From contig NZ_JAPVBG010000001.1 in the NCBI RefSeq assembly GCF_026967805.1, positions 1,302,047 through 1,366,046 on the forward strand: DNA of 64,000 nt, given 5' to 3'. Of the stretch, positions 46,160-53,941 are shown in pieces. The DNA comes from Blastococcus sp. VKM Ac-2987. GTDB lineage: Bacteria > Actinomycetota > Actinomycetes > Mycobacteriales > Geodermatophilaceae. The position numbers and the translations under genes are program-made. The notes below the pieces were generated by a model. That model did not search any database. It was not told the DNA's origin and was given only the letters and a program-made list of their open reading frames with translations. The number at the start of each line of letters is the position of its first letter. The first letter of the stretch is position 1.

Positions 46160-48409
46160 ATGTCCACGGAACCCCCTGCGACGCTCGCCGCCTGGCTGCG
46201 CACCCGCAGCGACGAGCAGCTGCGCGCGTTGCTGGTGGCCCGGCCCGACGTCGCCCGCCCCGCCCCCTCCGACGTCGTCGCGCTGGCCAGCCGCCTGGCG
46301 GTGCCGGTCTCCGTCGACCGCGCGCTCGACGAGCTCGACGCCGCGACCCTCCAGGTGCTCGACGTGGTGCTGCTCGCGCCCACCGACGGCATGGCCCCGG
46401 ACGCGCTGGTCGCCGCGCTGCCCGAGGTGCCCGACGACGTCCTCACCGGCGCGGTCGGGACGCTCACCACCCGGGCGCTGCTGTGGGGCGACGACGTGCT
46501 GCACGCCCCCGACCCGGTGCGCCGCGCCGTCCGGCACCCCGCCGGCCTGGGGCGCCGCGCGCTCGACCTGCGCGTCCAGCTGCCCGCCGACCTCCCGGCC
46601 GCCCTGGCCGAGCTGGCCCCCGACGAGCGCGCTGTGCTGGAGAGGCTCGCCGGGGACCGCCCGGTGGGGCACCTCCCCGACGCGCCCGCCAACGGCGCGG
46701 CCACGCCGGCCCGCCGGCTGCTGCAGCGGGGCCTGCTCGCCCGCATCGACGCGCTGAACGTCGAGCTGCCCCGGGAGATCGGCGTGCTGCTGCGCGGCGG
46801 CTCCCCCTACGGCCCGCCGCGGCGCCGTCCCGAACCCGCGGTGGTCACGCGCGACCCGCAGGTGGCCGACCGCCGGGCCGCCGGGGCCGCGCTGGAGACC
46901 GTCGGCCGGATCGGCGAGCTGCTCGCGCTGCTCGAGGAGGAGCCCGCCGGGCTGCTGCGCAGCGGCGGCGTGGGCGTGCGCGACCAGAAGCGCCTGGCGA
47001 AGGCCCTGCACGTCCCCGAGCCGGAGGCTGCCTGGCTGCTGGAGCTGGCGTTCGCCTCCGGGCTGCTCGACGTCGGCGGGCCGCACCGCGACGAGTGGCT
47101 GCCCACCCGCGGCTACGACGTCTGGCGGGAGCAGGACCTCGCGGACCGGTGGGCCGTGCTGGCCGCCGGCTGGCTGGACGGCGTGCGGCTGCCCTCGCTG
47201 GTCGGGGTGCGGGACCTCGCGGGCAAGGCGGCCAACGCGCTCTCCCCCGACCTGGTGCGGCACACCGCGCCGGCGATCCGCCGCTCCGCGCTGGCCGTGC
47301 TGGCCGAGCGGCCGCCGGGCTCGGGGCTGGCGCCGGAGGACCTGACCGCGCTGCTGCGCTGGCGCACGCCGCGGCGGGCCGACCGGCTGGCGCCGGTGCC
47401 CGACATGCTCGCCGAGGCCGCGCGGCTCGGCGTCCTGGTGTCCGGCGTCCTCTCCGCCGCGGGCCGCGGGCTGCTCGCCGCGGGTGAGGACGGCGCCGCC
47501 GACGGCATGCGCGGGCTGCTGCCCGAGCCGGTCGACCACGTGCTCGCCCAGCCCGACCTCTCGCTGATCGCCCCCGGCCCTCTGGTCGCGGAGCTGGCCG
47601 ACACCCTGGCCGTCGTCGCCGACGTCGAGTCCTCCGGTGGGGCGACGGTGTTCCGGGTGTCGGAGTCCTCGGTCCGCCGCGCGCTGGACGCCGGATGGTC
47701 GGCGACGGACCTGCACGACTTCTTCGCCAAGGCGTCGCGGACCCCGGTGCCCCAGGCCCTGGACTACCTGGTCGACGACGTCGCGCGCCAGCACGGGCGG
47801 CTGCGGGTGGGCGCGATCGAGTCCTACGTGCGCTCCGACGACCACGGGCTGCTGTCCCAGGTGCTCAACGACCGGCGGACCGCCGCCGCGGAGCTGCGCC
47901 GCCTGGCTCCCGGGGTGCTGGTCAGCGGGCTCGGTGCCGACGAGGTGCTCACAGTGCTCCGGGAGGCGGGCTACGCGCCGGCCGGCGAGAACCCGGGCGG
48001 CGCCGTCCTCACCCGGCCGCCGGCCCGGCCCCGGGCGGCCGGACGCCGGCCCGGCAGCGAGTCGCACCCGGCGCCGCGGGCGCTCTCGGCCGACGACCTC
48101 GACGCCACCGTCCGGGAGATCCGGGCAGGCGACGCCGCGCTGGCCGCCCGTCGCGGGGAGGCGGTGCGCCAGGTGCCCGGCGTGACGACGGCGTCGACGC
48201 TGGAGCTGCTCTCCCGCGCGGTGCGCGAGGGCGTGCCGGTGTGGCTGGGCTACGTCGACGCGCAGGGCAGCGGCAGCCAGCGGGTGGTGCAGCCGGTGTC
48301 GCTGGCCGGCGGCTTCCTGTCCGGCTACGACGAGCGGCGCGGGGAGAACCGCACGTTCGCCGTGCACCGGATCACCTCGATCGCCCTCGTGGAGCCCGAC
48401 GCGGGCTGA
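46160..48409 (+). CDS. helicase-associated protein (Helicase_C_3 domain), neighbour of XPB
   Basis: A 749-residue protein lacking helicase motor motifs (no Walker A). It is built of many winged-helix-like repeats (LAAWLRTRSDEQLRALLVARP, LDELDAATLQVLDVVLLAP) and a middle domain (LLPEPVDHVLAQPDLSLIAPGPLV) typical of the Helicase_C_3/XPB-Ssl2-like family. The C-terminal VREGVPVWLGYVDAQGSGSQ, then GYDERRGENRTFAVHRIT, is a WYL-like fold. In mycobacteria the equivalent gene sits beside XPB (Rv0862c beside Rv0861c, from memory); here XPB begins one kb downstream. Role probably DNA repair, unproven. Confidence 0.85.
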   Translation: MSTEPPATLAAWLRTRSDEQLRALLVARPDVARPAPSDVVALASRLAVPVSVDRALDELDAATLQVLDVVLLAPTDGMAPDALVAALPEVPDDVLTGAVGTLTTRALLWGDDVLHAPDPVRRAVRHPAGLGRRALDLRVQLPADLPAALAELAPDERAVLERLAGDRPVGHLPDAPANGAATPARRLLQRGLLARIDALNVELPREIGVLLRGGSPYGPPRRRPEPAVVTRDPQVADRRAAGAALETVGRIGELLALLEEEPAGLLRSGGVGVRDQKRLAKALHVPEPEAAWLLELAFASGLLDVGGPHRDEWLPTRGYDVWREQDLADRWAVLAAGWLDGVRLPSLVGVRDLAGKAANALSPDLVRHTAPAIRRSALAVLAERPPGSGLAPEDLTALLRWRTPRRADRLAPVPDMLAEAARLGVLVSGVLSAAGRGLLAAGEDGAADGMRGLLPEPVDHVLAQPDLSLIAPGPLVAELADTLAVVADVESSGGATVFRVSESSVRRALDAGWSATDLHDFFAKASRTPVPQALDYLVDDVARQHGRLRVGAIESYVRSDDHGLLSQVLNDRRTAAAELRRLAPGVLVSGLGADEVLTVLREAGYAPAGENPGGAVLTRPPARPRAAGRRPGSESHPAPRALSADDLDATVREIRAGDAALAARRGEAVRQVPGVTTASTLELLSRAVREGVPVWLGYVDAQGSGSQRVVQPVSLAGGFLSGYDERRGENRTFAVHRITSIALVEPDAG

Positions 48410-48453
48410 CCGGCCGCGCGGTCGTGAGGCCCCGCTCCGTCGGTGCCCGGCCC

Positions 48454-48459
48454 TACCGT
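48454..48459 (+). promoter_or_regulatory. -10 element of the DUF1905 gene, leaderless
   Basis: TACCGT ends six bases before GTG48466 without a Shine-Dalgarno sequence. Confidence 0.5.
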
Positions 48460-48465
48460 GCCCCC

Positions 48466-48786
48466 GTGCCCGGACCGCCGACCGCCTCGTTCACCGCCGC
48501 GCTGTGGGTCCACGACGGGCCGGCCGGGTGGCACTTCCTCACCCTGCCGCCCGAGGTCGCCGACGAGGTCCGGGAGCGCGGCGCCGCCGCCCGCGCCGGG
48601 TTCGGCTCCGTGCGCGTCCACGCCACGGTCGGCAGCACCTCGTGGCAGACCTCGGTGTTCCCCGACGCGCGGAGCGGGTCCTACCTGCTGCCGGTCAGGA
48701 AGTCGGTGCGGGCTGCTGAGCGGCTCGCGGCCGGCGACCACGTGCGCGTGGAGCTCACCGTCGCCGGGCCCGCGGGCGCCGGCTGA
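48466..48786 (+). CDS. DUF1905 protein
   Basis: A 106-residue beta-rich protein of the DUF1905 family: FTAALWVHDGPAGWHFLTLP, VRVHATVGSTSWQTSVFPD and SYLLPVRKSVRAAERLAAGD, then VRVELTV. The fold is a small barrel of unknown function, often fused to or near YdeI-type proteins. It ends six bases before the convergent DUF1648 gene. Confidence 0.85.
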   Translation: MPGPPTASFTAALWVHDGPAGWHFLTLPPEVADEVRERGAAARAGFGSVRVHATVGSTSWQTSVFPDARSGSYLLPVRKSVRAAERLAAGDHVRVELTVAGPAGAG

Positions 48787-48792
48787 GGCCGG

Positions 48793-49293
48793 TCACCCCG
48801 ACGGCGGCACGGCGTACCGGCGGGTCCACGTCCACCACACCCGGGCGAGGACGACCACGAGGTAACCGGCCAGCAGCACGAGCGGCCAGGGGCCCAGCGC
48901 CGGGTCCGCCGCCGTCGCGGCGCGCACGACCAGCCAGTCGACGGCGGCGAGCAGCAGCATCGTCCAGGCGCCGAGGAGCCAGACGTCCGCGGCGATCAGC
49001 GCGCGGACCCGGTCGATGTTCTCCGGCCGTTTCCAGTGGTGCGGGTTCGGCACGTTGATCAGGTCCGGGCCCGCCCGGCGCACGAGCCACACCGAGCCGG
49101 CGAAGACCGCGACCAGGCCCAGACCCAGCAGCGCGGTGAACCACAGCGCCGCGGCCCGGCTGCTCCAGTCGTCGGGGTCGCCGCCGGCGCCGAAGTGGGT
49201 GGGCACGCGCTCCGGCAGCCGGCTCCACGACCACGCCCAGACGGCGGCGTAGAGCGCCACGGAGGCGGCGAACCACGTGCGCGGGCTCCCCAT
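48793..49293 (-). CDS. DUF1648/SdpI-like membrane protein
   Basis: A 166-residue protein with four membrane helices. The outside loop RLPERVPTHFGAGGDPDDWS after the first helix is the DUF1648 signature (RxPxxxPxHFxxxGxPD). Relatives include the immunity protein SdpI, but most are uncharacterised. A TAGGTT -10 (49301-49306, minus strand) ends seven bases before its ATG, so the message is probably leaderless. The first helix lies just before the loop (WFAASVALYAAVWAWSWS). Confidence 0.8.
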   Translation of the reverse strand: MGSPRTWFAASVALYAAVWAWSWSRLPERVPTHFGAGGDPDDWSSRAAALWFTALLGLGLVAVFAGSVWLVRRAGPDLINVPNPHHWKRPENIDRVRALIAADVWLLGAWTMLLLAAVDWLVVRAATAADPALGPWPLVLLAGYLVVVLARVWWTWTRRYAVPPSG

Positions 49294-49300
49294 GGGGATC

Positions 49301-49306
49301 AACCTA
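49301..49306 (-). promoter_or_regulatory. -10 element of the DUF1648 gene, leaderless
   Basis: TAGGTT on the minus strand ends seven bases before ATG49293. Confidence 0.5.
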
Positions 49307-49399
49307 GGCGGGAAGGTACCGAGCCCGGGCGGGGTTACGGTGGGTGGTCCGGCGCGGCGGTTCGCGCCCGGGCACCTCCCCCGACGGAAAGAGTGCTGC

Positions 49400-51085
49400 G
49401 TGAACGACGGTCCGCTCATCGTGCAGTCGGACAAGACCCTGCTGCTCGAGGTCGACCACCCGCTGGCCCGGGACTGCCGGTCGGCGATCGCGCCGTTCGC
49501 CGAGCTGGAGCGGTCGCCCGAGCACGTGCACACCTACCGGGTGACGCCGCTCGCGCTGTGGAACGCCCGGGCGGCCGGGCACGACGCCGAGCAGGTCGTC
49601 GACGCCCTGGTGCGGTACTCCCGCTACCCGGTGCCGCACGCGCTGCTGGTCGACGTCGCGGACACCATGGACCGCTTCGGCCGGCTGACGCTGGCGCAGA
49701 ACCCGGTGCACGGGCTGGTGCTCACGACCACCGACCGAGCGGTGCTGGAGGAGGTCGTCCGCTCGAAGCGGGTCGCCCCGATGCTGGGCGCGCGGATCGA
49801 TCCCGACAGCGTCGTCGTGCACCCGTCGGAGCGCGGTCGGCTCAAGCAGGCGCTGCTCAAGATCGGCTGGCCGGCCGAGGACCTCGCCGGCTACGTCGAC
49901 GGCCAGGCGCACCCGATCGAGCTGGACCAGGCCGACTGGCACCTGCGCGACTACCAGCAGGAGGCCGTCGAGGGGTTCTGGGCCGGCGGCTCGGGCGTCG
50001 TCGTGCTGCCCTGCGGTGCCGGCAAGACGCTGGTGGGCGCGGCCGCCATGGCCGAGGCGAAGGCGACCACGCTGATCCTGGTGACGAACACCGTCGCCGG
50101 GCGGCAGTGGAAGCGCGAGCTGATCGCCCGCACCTCGCTGACCGAGGAGGAGATCGGCGAGTACTCGGGCGAGCGCAAGGAGATCCGGCCGGTCACCATC
50201 GCGACCTACCAGGTGATCACCACCCGCCGGAAGGGCGAGTACCGGCACCTGGACCTGTTCGACGCGCAGGACTGGGGCCTGATCGTCTACGACGAGGTGC
50301 ACCTGCTGCCCGCGCCGATCTTCCGGCTGACCGCGGACCTGCAGTCCCGCCGCCGGCTCGGGCTCACCGCGACCCTGGTGCGCGAGGACGGGCGCGAGGA
50401 CGACGTCTTCTCGCTGATCGGGCCGAAGCGGTACGACGCCCCGTGGCGGGACATCGAGGCGCAGGGCTACATCGCCCCGGCCGAGTGCATCGAGGTGCGG
50501 GTGTCGCTCGACGACGAGGAGCGGATGACCTACGCCGTCGCCGAGCCCGAGGAGCGGTACCGGATCGCGGCCACCGCGCAGTCGAAGCTGCCGGTGATCC
50601 GGCGGGTGCTGGAGCGCCACCCCGAGGAGCAGAAGCTCGTCATCGGCGCCTACCTCGACCAGCTGGAGGAGCTCGGCACCGCGCTCGACGCCCCGGTCAT
50701 CCAGGGGTCGACGACGAACAAGGAGCGGGAGCGGCTGTTCCAGGCGTTCCGCGTCGGGGAGATCAAGACGCTGGTCGTCTCGAAGGTCGCCAACTTCTCC
50801 ATCGACCTGCCCGAGGCCGCGGTCGCCGTGCAGGTGTCCGGGACGTTCGGCTCGCGGCAGGAGGAGGCCCAGCGGCTCGGCCGGGTGCTGCGCCCGAAGG
50901 CCGACGGCCGCCAGGCGCACTTCTACACGGTGGTCAGCCGGGACACCCTCGACAGCGAGTACGCCGCGCACCGGCAGCGCTTCCTCGCCGAGCAGGGGTA
51001 CGCGTACACGATCGTCGACGCCGCCGACCTGGCCGGCCCGGGCGAGGTCAACGGCCCCGACTGGGTGGACGAGCCCGCGGACTGA
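49400..51085 (+). CDS. XPB/ERCC3-family DNA helicase
   Basis: A 561-residue SF2 helicase. The N-terminal 190 residues form the XPB damage-recognition-like domain (VHTYRVTPLALWNARAAG). The motor has Walker A VVLPCGAGKTLVGAA, DEVH in LIVYDEVHLLPAP, motif III LGLTATLVRED and the XPB-specific RED loop in the same stretch, then motif VI EEAQRLGRVLRPK. Bacterial XPB is a 3'-5' helicase of DNA repair. GTG49400 has a GGAAAGAG sequence upstream; a TACGGT -10 lies at 49336-49341. A convergent PIN gene starts at its stop codon. Confidence 0.93.
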   Translation: MNDGPLIVQSDKTLLLEVDHPLARDCRSAIAPFAELERSPEHVHTYRVTPLALWNARAAGHDAEQVVDALVRYSRYPVPHALLVDVADTMDRFGRLTLAQNPVHGLVLTTTDRAVLEEVVRSKRVAPMLGARIDPDSVVVHPSERGRLKQALLKIGWPAEDLAGYVDGQAHPIELDQADWHLRDYQQEAVEGFWAGGSGVVVLPCGAGKTLVGAAAMAEAKATTLILVTNTVAGRQWKRELIARTSLTEEEIGEYSGERKEIRPVTIATYQVITTRRKGEYRHLDLFDAQDWGLIVYDEVHLLPAPIFRLTADLQSRRRLGLTATLVREDGREDDVFSLIGPKRYDAPWRDIEAQGYIAPAECIEVRVSLDDEERMTYAVAEPEERYRIAATAQSKLPVIRRVLERHPEEQKLVIGAYLDQLEELGTALDAPVIQGSTTNKERERLFQAFRVGEIKTLVVSKVANFSIDLPEAAVAVQVSGTFGSRQEEAQRLGRVLRPKADGRQAHFYTVVSRDTLDSEYAAHRQRFLAEQGYAYTIVDAADLAGPGEVNGPDWVDEPAD

Positions 51086-51487
51086 TCACGGCGCCGCCAC
51101 CTGGTCGAACGTTCCCACCGGGACGATCCCCTCGGCGCGCGACCGTGCGGCCGGGTCGACGGAGACGAAGAGGTCGGCCTGCAGCCGGGTGACGGCCAGG
51201 TACTCGGCGTCGGTCGTCGAGTCCAGGCCGTGGTCGCGGGCGATCTCCCAGGCGACCTGACGGGAGACGCGGTCACCGAGCGAGCGGATCTTCACGCGGG
51301 TCATCGCGTCGTGCCGCGCGAGGGCCTCGCGTTCGGTCAGCTCGCCCCGGCGGACGGCGGTGAACAGCAGGTCGAGCGCCTGCGACCGCAGCACGTGCGG
51401 CGCGACCAGCTGGTGACCGGACGCCACGGGGACGCCCTCGGCCACCAGGTGGAGCAGCGTGGGCGCGTCGATCACGAACCGCGTCAT
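51086..51487 (-). CDS. PIN-domain protein, no antitoxin alongside
   Basis: A 133-residue single PIN domain of RNase type. The first strand FVIDAPTLLHLV has the catalytic Asp; LTEREALARHDAMTRVKIR and the central helix with Asp/Glu residues lead to STTDAEYLAVTRLQADLFVS, the acidic cluster with Asp and Glu, and a final FVSVDPAARSRAEG strand. VapC toxins look like this, but no small antitoxin gene lies immediately upstream. It may be an orphan toxin or another nuclease. Its stop abuts the XPB stop exactly. Confidence 0.78.
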   Translation of the reverse strand: MTRFVIDAPTLLHLVAEGVPVASGHQLVAPHVLRSQALDLLFTAVRRGELTEREALARHDAMTRVKIRSLGDRVSRQVAWEIARDHGLDSTTDAEYLAVTRLQADLFVSVDPAARSRAEGIVPVGTFDQVAAP

Positions 51488-51515
51488 GCGGCTGGACCGT
51501 GGTGCCGCTCGCGCC

Positions 51516-53705
51516 TCAGTAGGGCGGCGGCGAGGTGCACGACAGCAGGCCGGTCGGGGTGGTCACCGAGAGGGTGCCGTCGGCGGCCAGCTCGTGCTGC
51601 CACCCGGGGGCCTGGTGCTTGCCCCGGTGGTGCGGCGTGCAGTAGCCGGCGAGGTTCGCGGCGCTGGTCGGTCCATCGGGCCAGGGCCGGTCGTGGTCCA
51701 GCTCGCCGGCGCGCGGCACCGGCCGGCGGCAGCCGGGGAACCGGCATCGGCGGTCGCGGGCCCTGAGGTACCGGTCCAGTGCCGCGCCGGGGCGGTAGCC
51801 GGGTGACTCCGGCGGCGGCCCCAGGCCTGCTCGGTGCTGCAGGTCGTGGATGCAGCGACCGGGATCGCGGCGGCAGGCGTCGGCACCGCAGTGCGCCAGC
51901 CGGCGCAGCTCCCGGCTGTCGGTCAGCGCCAGCAGCGCCCCGTCGAGGGCATCGACGAGCGCGACCCTCGGCCGGTCGACCAGCCCCCCGCCTGTCCGGT
52001 CGAGCAGGTCGGCCAGCGCCGCGCGCTGCTCGTCCGTCACGGCGGCCAGAGCGCTCAACGCCTCCGGCACCGCCGGGGCTCCTTCCCCGCGGCGCGACCG
52101 CCGGGGATCCTGGTCCGCGGGCCCGCCGGCGTCCACGGCACCGGCCGCATCGGCCGAGCCCACCGCGTCGTCGCCGGCGTCGGCGTCGGCGGCGTGGATC
52201 CCGTCGGCGGCGACGGTGAGCTTGCCGGCGTCCACGACGTCGGCGATCTCCGCGGATCGCACCGCTTCGCCGGCACGGCCCAGCGCACGCTCCAGCTCCA
52301 GCAACGCGGCGCCGGTTGTGGTGACGGCTCGATCGGCGTCGGCCCATGTCGTCGGCAGAACGTCCGTCACCGGTGCGGCAGCCGGCCAGGGATCGAGCGA
52401 CGACGAGAGCACGTCCGCTGCCGACGGCATCGCCTGCCAGCGGGCCTGCTCCGCCCAGTAGCGGGCGAGCTCTTCGGGCGGCGGGTCCTCCTCCCCACCC
52501 CATTCCTCGAGCGGCGGGTCGTCACCCCCACCCCACTCCTCGGGCGGCGGGTTCTCACCCCCACCCCGCTGCTCGAGCAGCACGCGCGCCTCGGTCTCGG
52601 CCCACCACTCCTCCAGCGCGCGCTCCTCGGTCACCGGCTGCGCGACGGGCCGAGGCGGCAGGAGGGGCGGAGGCAGCGGAGCCGAGGCGGGCGCGACGGG
52701 TGTCGCGGTCGGCCGCGCCGTCGCGGGCGTGGCGGGCACGGATTCGCCGTCCACAGCATCGGAAGTGGCTGCGGCTCCGGGCAGCAGACCCAGGGCGCGG
52801 GCGAGGGCACGCACCATCTCGGCCGGCACCGGCTCTCCGCCGATCTCGCCCGGCTCGTCCCCGCCGGCGAGCGTGGTCACGCCGGCGACCACGGTGAGCT
52901 GCGCCTGCACGGGCCGGAGATCCGTCTCCCCCGGGCGCAGCACGCAGTCGAGCAGGCAATCGGCCATCTTCTGGCCGCGGGTGCGCTGGTCCTCTGGGTC
53001 GCCGAGTGCGTCGGCGTAGCGACCGAGGGCGTCGAGCAGCGCCTGCGCCTCCGGCACCGTGAGCAGCGAGCTGACCACGGCCATCCCCTCGGTGGCGTCC
53101 GGGTGGACGAAGACGCCCCGCTCCCGCAACCGCGCGCTCAGCCGCCCGGCGGCGTCCCTGGCGTCACGGGCGAGCACCATGCGGCGGGCCTTCGCGCCCA
53201 GCTGGGCAGGAGTGGTGACCCGACCCCTCGCCCACGCCAGCAGGTCGGCCTCCACCCGGGCCCTCACGGCCGCCTCCCTGATCGGCGCCACCTTCTCCAG
53301 CAACGGCCACGGGTGGCCGACGTGCAGTGCTCCGGACTCGAGCGCGGCCAGGGTGCGGGGCAACCGGTGCACCAGGGTGAGCGAGCGGACCAGCAGCGTC
53401 TGCGCCGCCTGGGAGGAGCTGGACAGCGCGACGGCCAGCTCCTGCACCGCCCACTCGCTGACGTCGGCCAGGACCTCCGGTCGTGCGGCCCGTCGCTCGG
53501 CGCTCATGGCCCCGGGTTCGCCCGGTGGCCGATCGGCCGACGCGGGGCGCGTGGCGGCGAACTCGGCGACCGCCCGAGCACGCAGCGCGGTCTGGCGGGC
53601 GATCTCGCGGTCGGCGGCCTGGACGGCACCGAGCGGGCCCGACGCCCATCCGGCGGCGGGCGCGGCCGCCTGCGCGACACCCTCACGCTGCCCGCCGTCG
53701 ATCAT
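51516..53705 (-). CDS. DUF222/HNH endonuclease-like protein (13E12 repeat type), SOS box upstream
   Basis: A 729-residue protein, longer than most relatives. DUF222 spans about 75-270 (WAVQELAVALSSSSQAAQTL, RGQKMADCLLDCVL). A Pro/Glu/Asp-rich middle with three 11-residue repeats (WGGGDDPPLEE type, DNA 52470-52568) follows. The C-terminal HNH nuclease is RDRRCRFPGC, ELDHDRPWPDG, NLAGYCTPHHRGKH, with all metal and catalytic residues present. Mycobacterial 13E12 relatives are LexA-controlled; a LexA-type box covers the -10 at 53710-53725. ATG53705 is seven bases from that -10, implying a leaderless message. Function is unknown, likely DNA processing. Confidence 0.88.
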   Translation of the reverse strand: MIDGGQREGVAQAAAPAAGWASGPLGAVQAADREIARQTALRARAVAEFAATRPASADRPPGEPGAMSAERRAARPEVLADVSEWAVQELAVALSSSSQAAQTLLVRSLTLVHRLPRTLAALESGALHVGHPWPLLEKVAPIREAAVRARVEADLLAWARGRVTTPAQLGAKARRMVLARDARDAAGRLSARLRERGVFVHPDATEGMAVVSSLLTVPEAQALLDALGRYADALGDPEDQRTRGQKMADCLLDCVLRPGETDLRPVQAQLTVVAGVTTLAGGDEPGEIGGEPVPAEMVRALARALGLLPGAAATSDAVDGESVPATPATARPTATPVAPASAPLPPPLLPPRPVAQPVTEERALEEWWAETEARVLLEQRGGGENPPPEEWGGGDDPPLEEWGGEEDPPPEELARYWAEQARWQAMPSAADVLSSSLDPWPAAAPVTDVLPTTWADADRAVTTTGAALLELERALGRAGEAVRSAEIADVVDAGKLTVAADGIHAADADAGDDAVGSADAAGAVDAGGPADQDPRRSRRGEGAPAVPEALSALAAVTDEQRAALADLLDRTGGGLVDRPRVALVDALDGALLALTDSRELRRLAHCGADACRRDPGRCIHDLQHRAGLGPPPESPGYRPGAALDRYLRARDRRCRFPGCRRPVPRAGELDHDRPWPDGPTSAANLAGYCTPHHRGKHQAPGWQHELAADGTLSVTTPTGLLSCTSPPPY
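52470..52568 (-). repeat. three 33-bp tandem units inside the HNH gene
   Basis: Units at 52470-52502, 52503-52535 and 52536-52568 encode 11-residue repeats ending PPPEE or PPLEE with WGGG between them. They make an acidic, disordered linker between DUF222 and HNH parts. Confidence 0.85.
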
Positions 53706-53709
53706 GCTG

Positions 53710-53725
53710 TCGATCGTATGTTCGA
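53710..53725 (-). promoter_or_regulatory. LexA-type SOS box over the -10 of the HNH gene
   Basis: On the + strand the 16-mer reads TCGATC-GTAT-GTTCGA, one base from the actinobacterial consensus TCGAAC-N4-GTTCGA. On the minus strand it contains TACGAT (53713-53718), a -10 hexamer seven bases before ATG53705. LexA bound here would shut the promoter until DNA damage. Confidence 0.75.
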
Positions 53726-53941
53726 CCTCTGACAGTTCCGGTGCGCCTGGGATGCGCGTGACCGGCGGGGCGTGACGAGACGGTCCGTTCGCGGCATGAC
53801 GATCGCCACACCTCGTTGGATCACGAGCGAACCTGCTGGTCAGCGAGCCGTCCCCGGCTCGCCATACGCGGCGACGGCCGAGGCGCGCGGTAGGCCCCCG
53901 TTGGGCGTGTTGCCCCGCCGCCGACCAGAATGGGCCGCGAC

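Noticed and set aside
51086-51487. VapBC toxin-antitoxin locus
   Set aside because: The PIN protein fits VapC, but the only sequence upstream is the 28-bp gap to the HNH stop, with no antitoxin-like reading frame.
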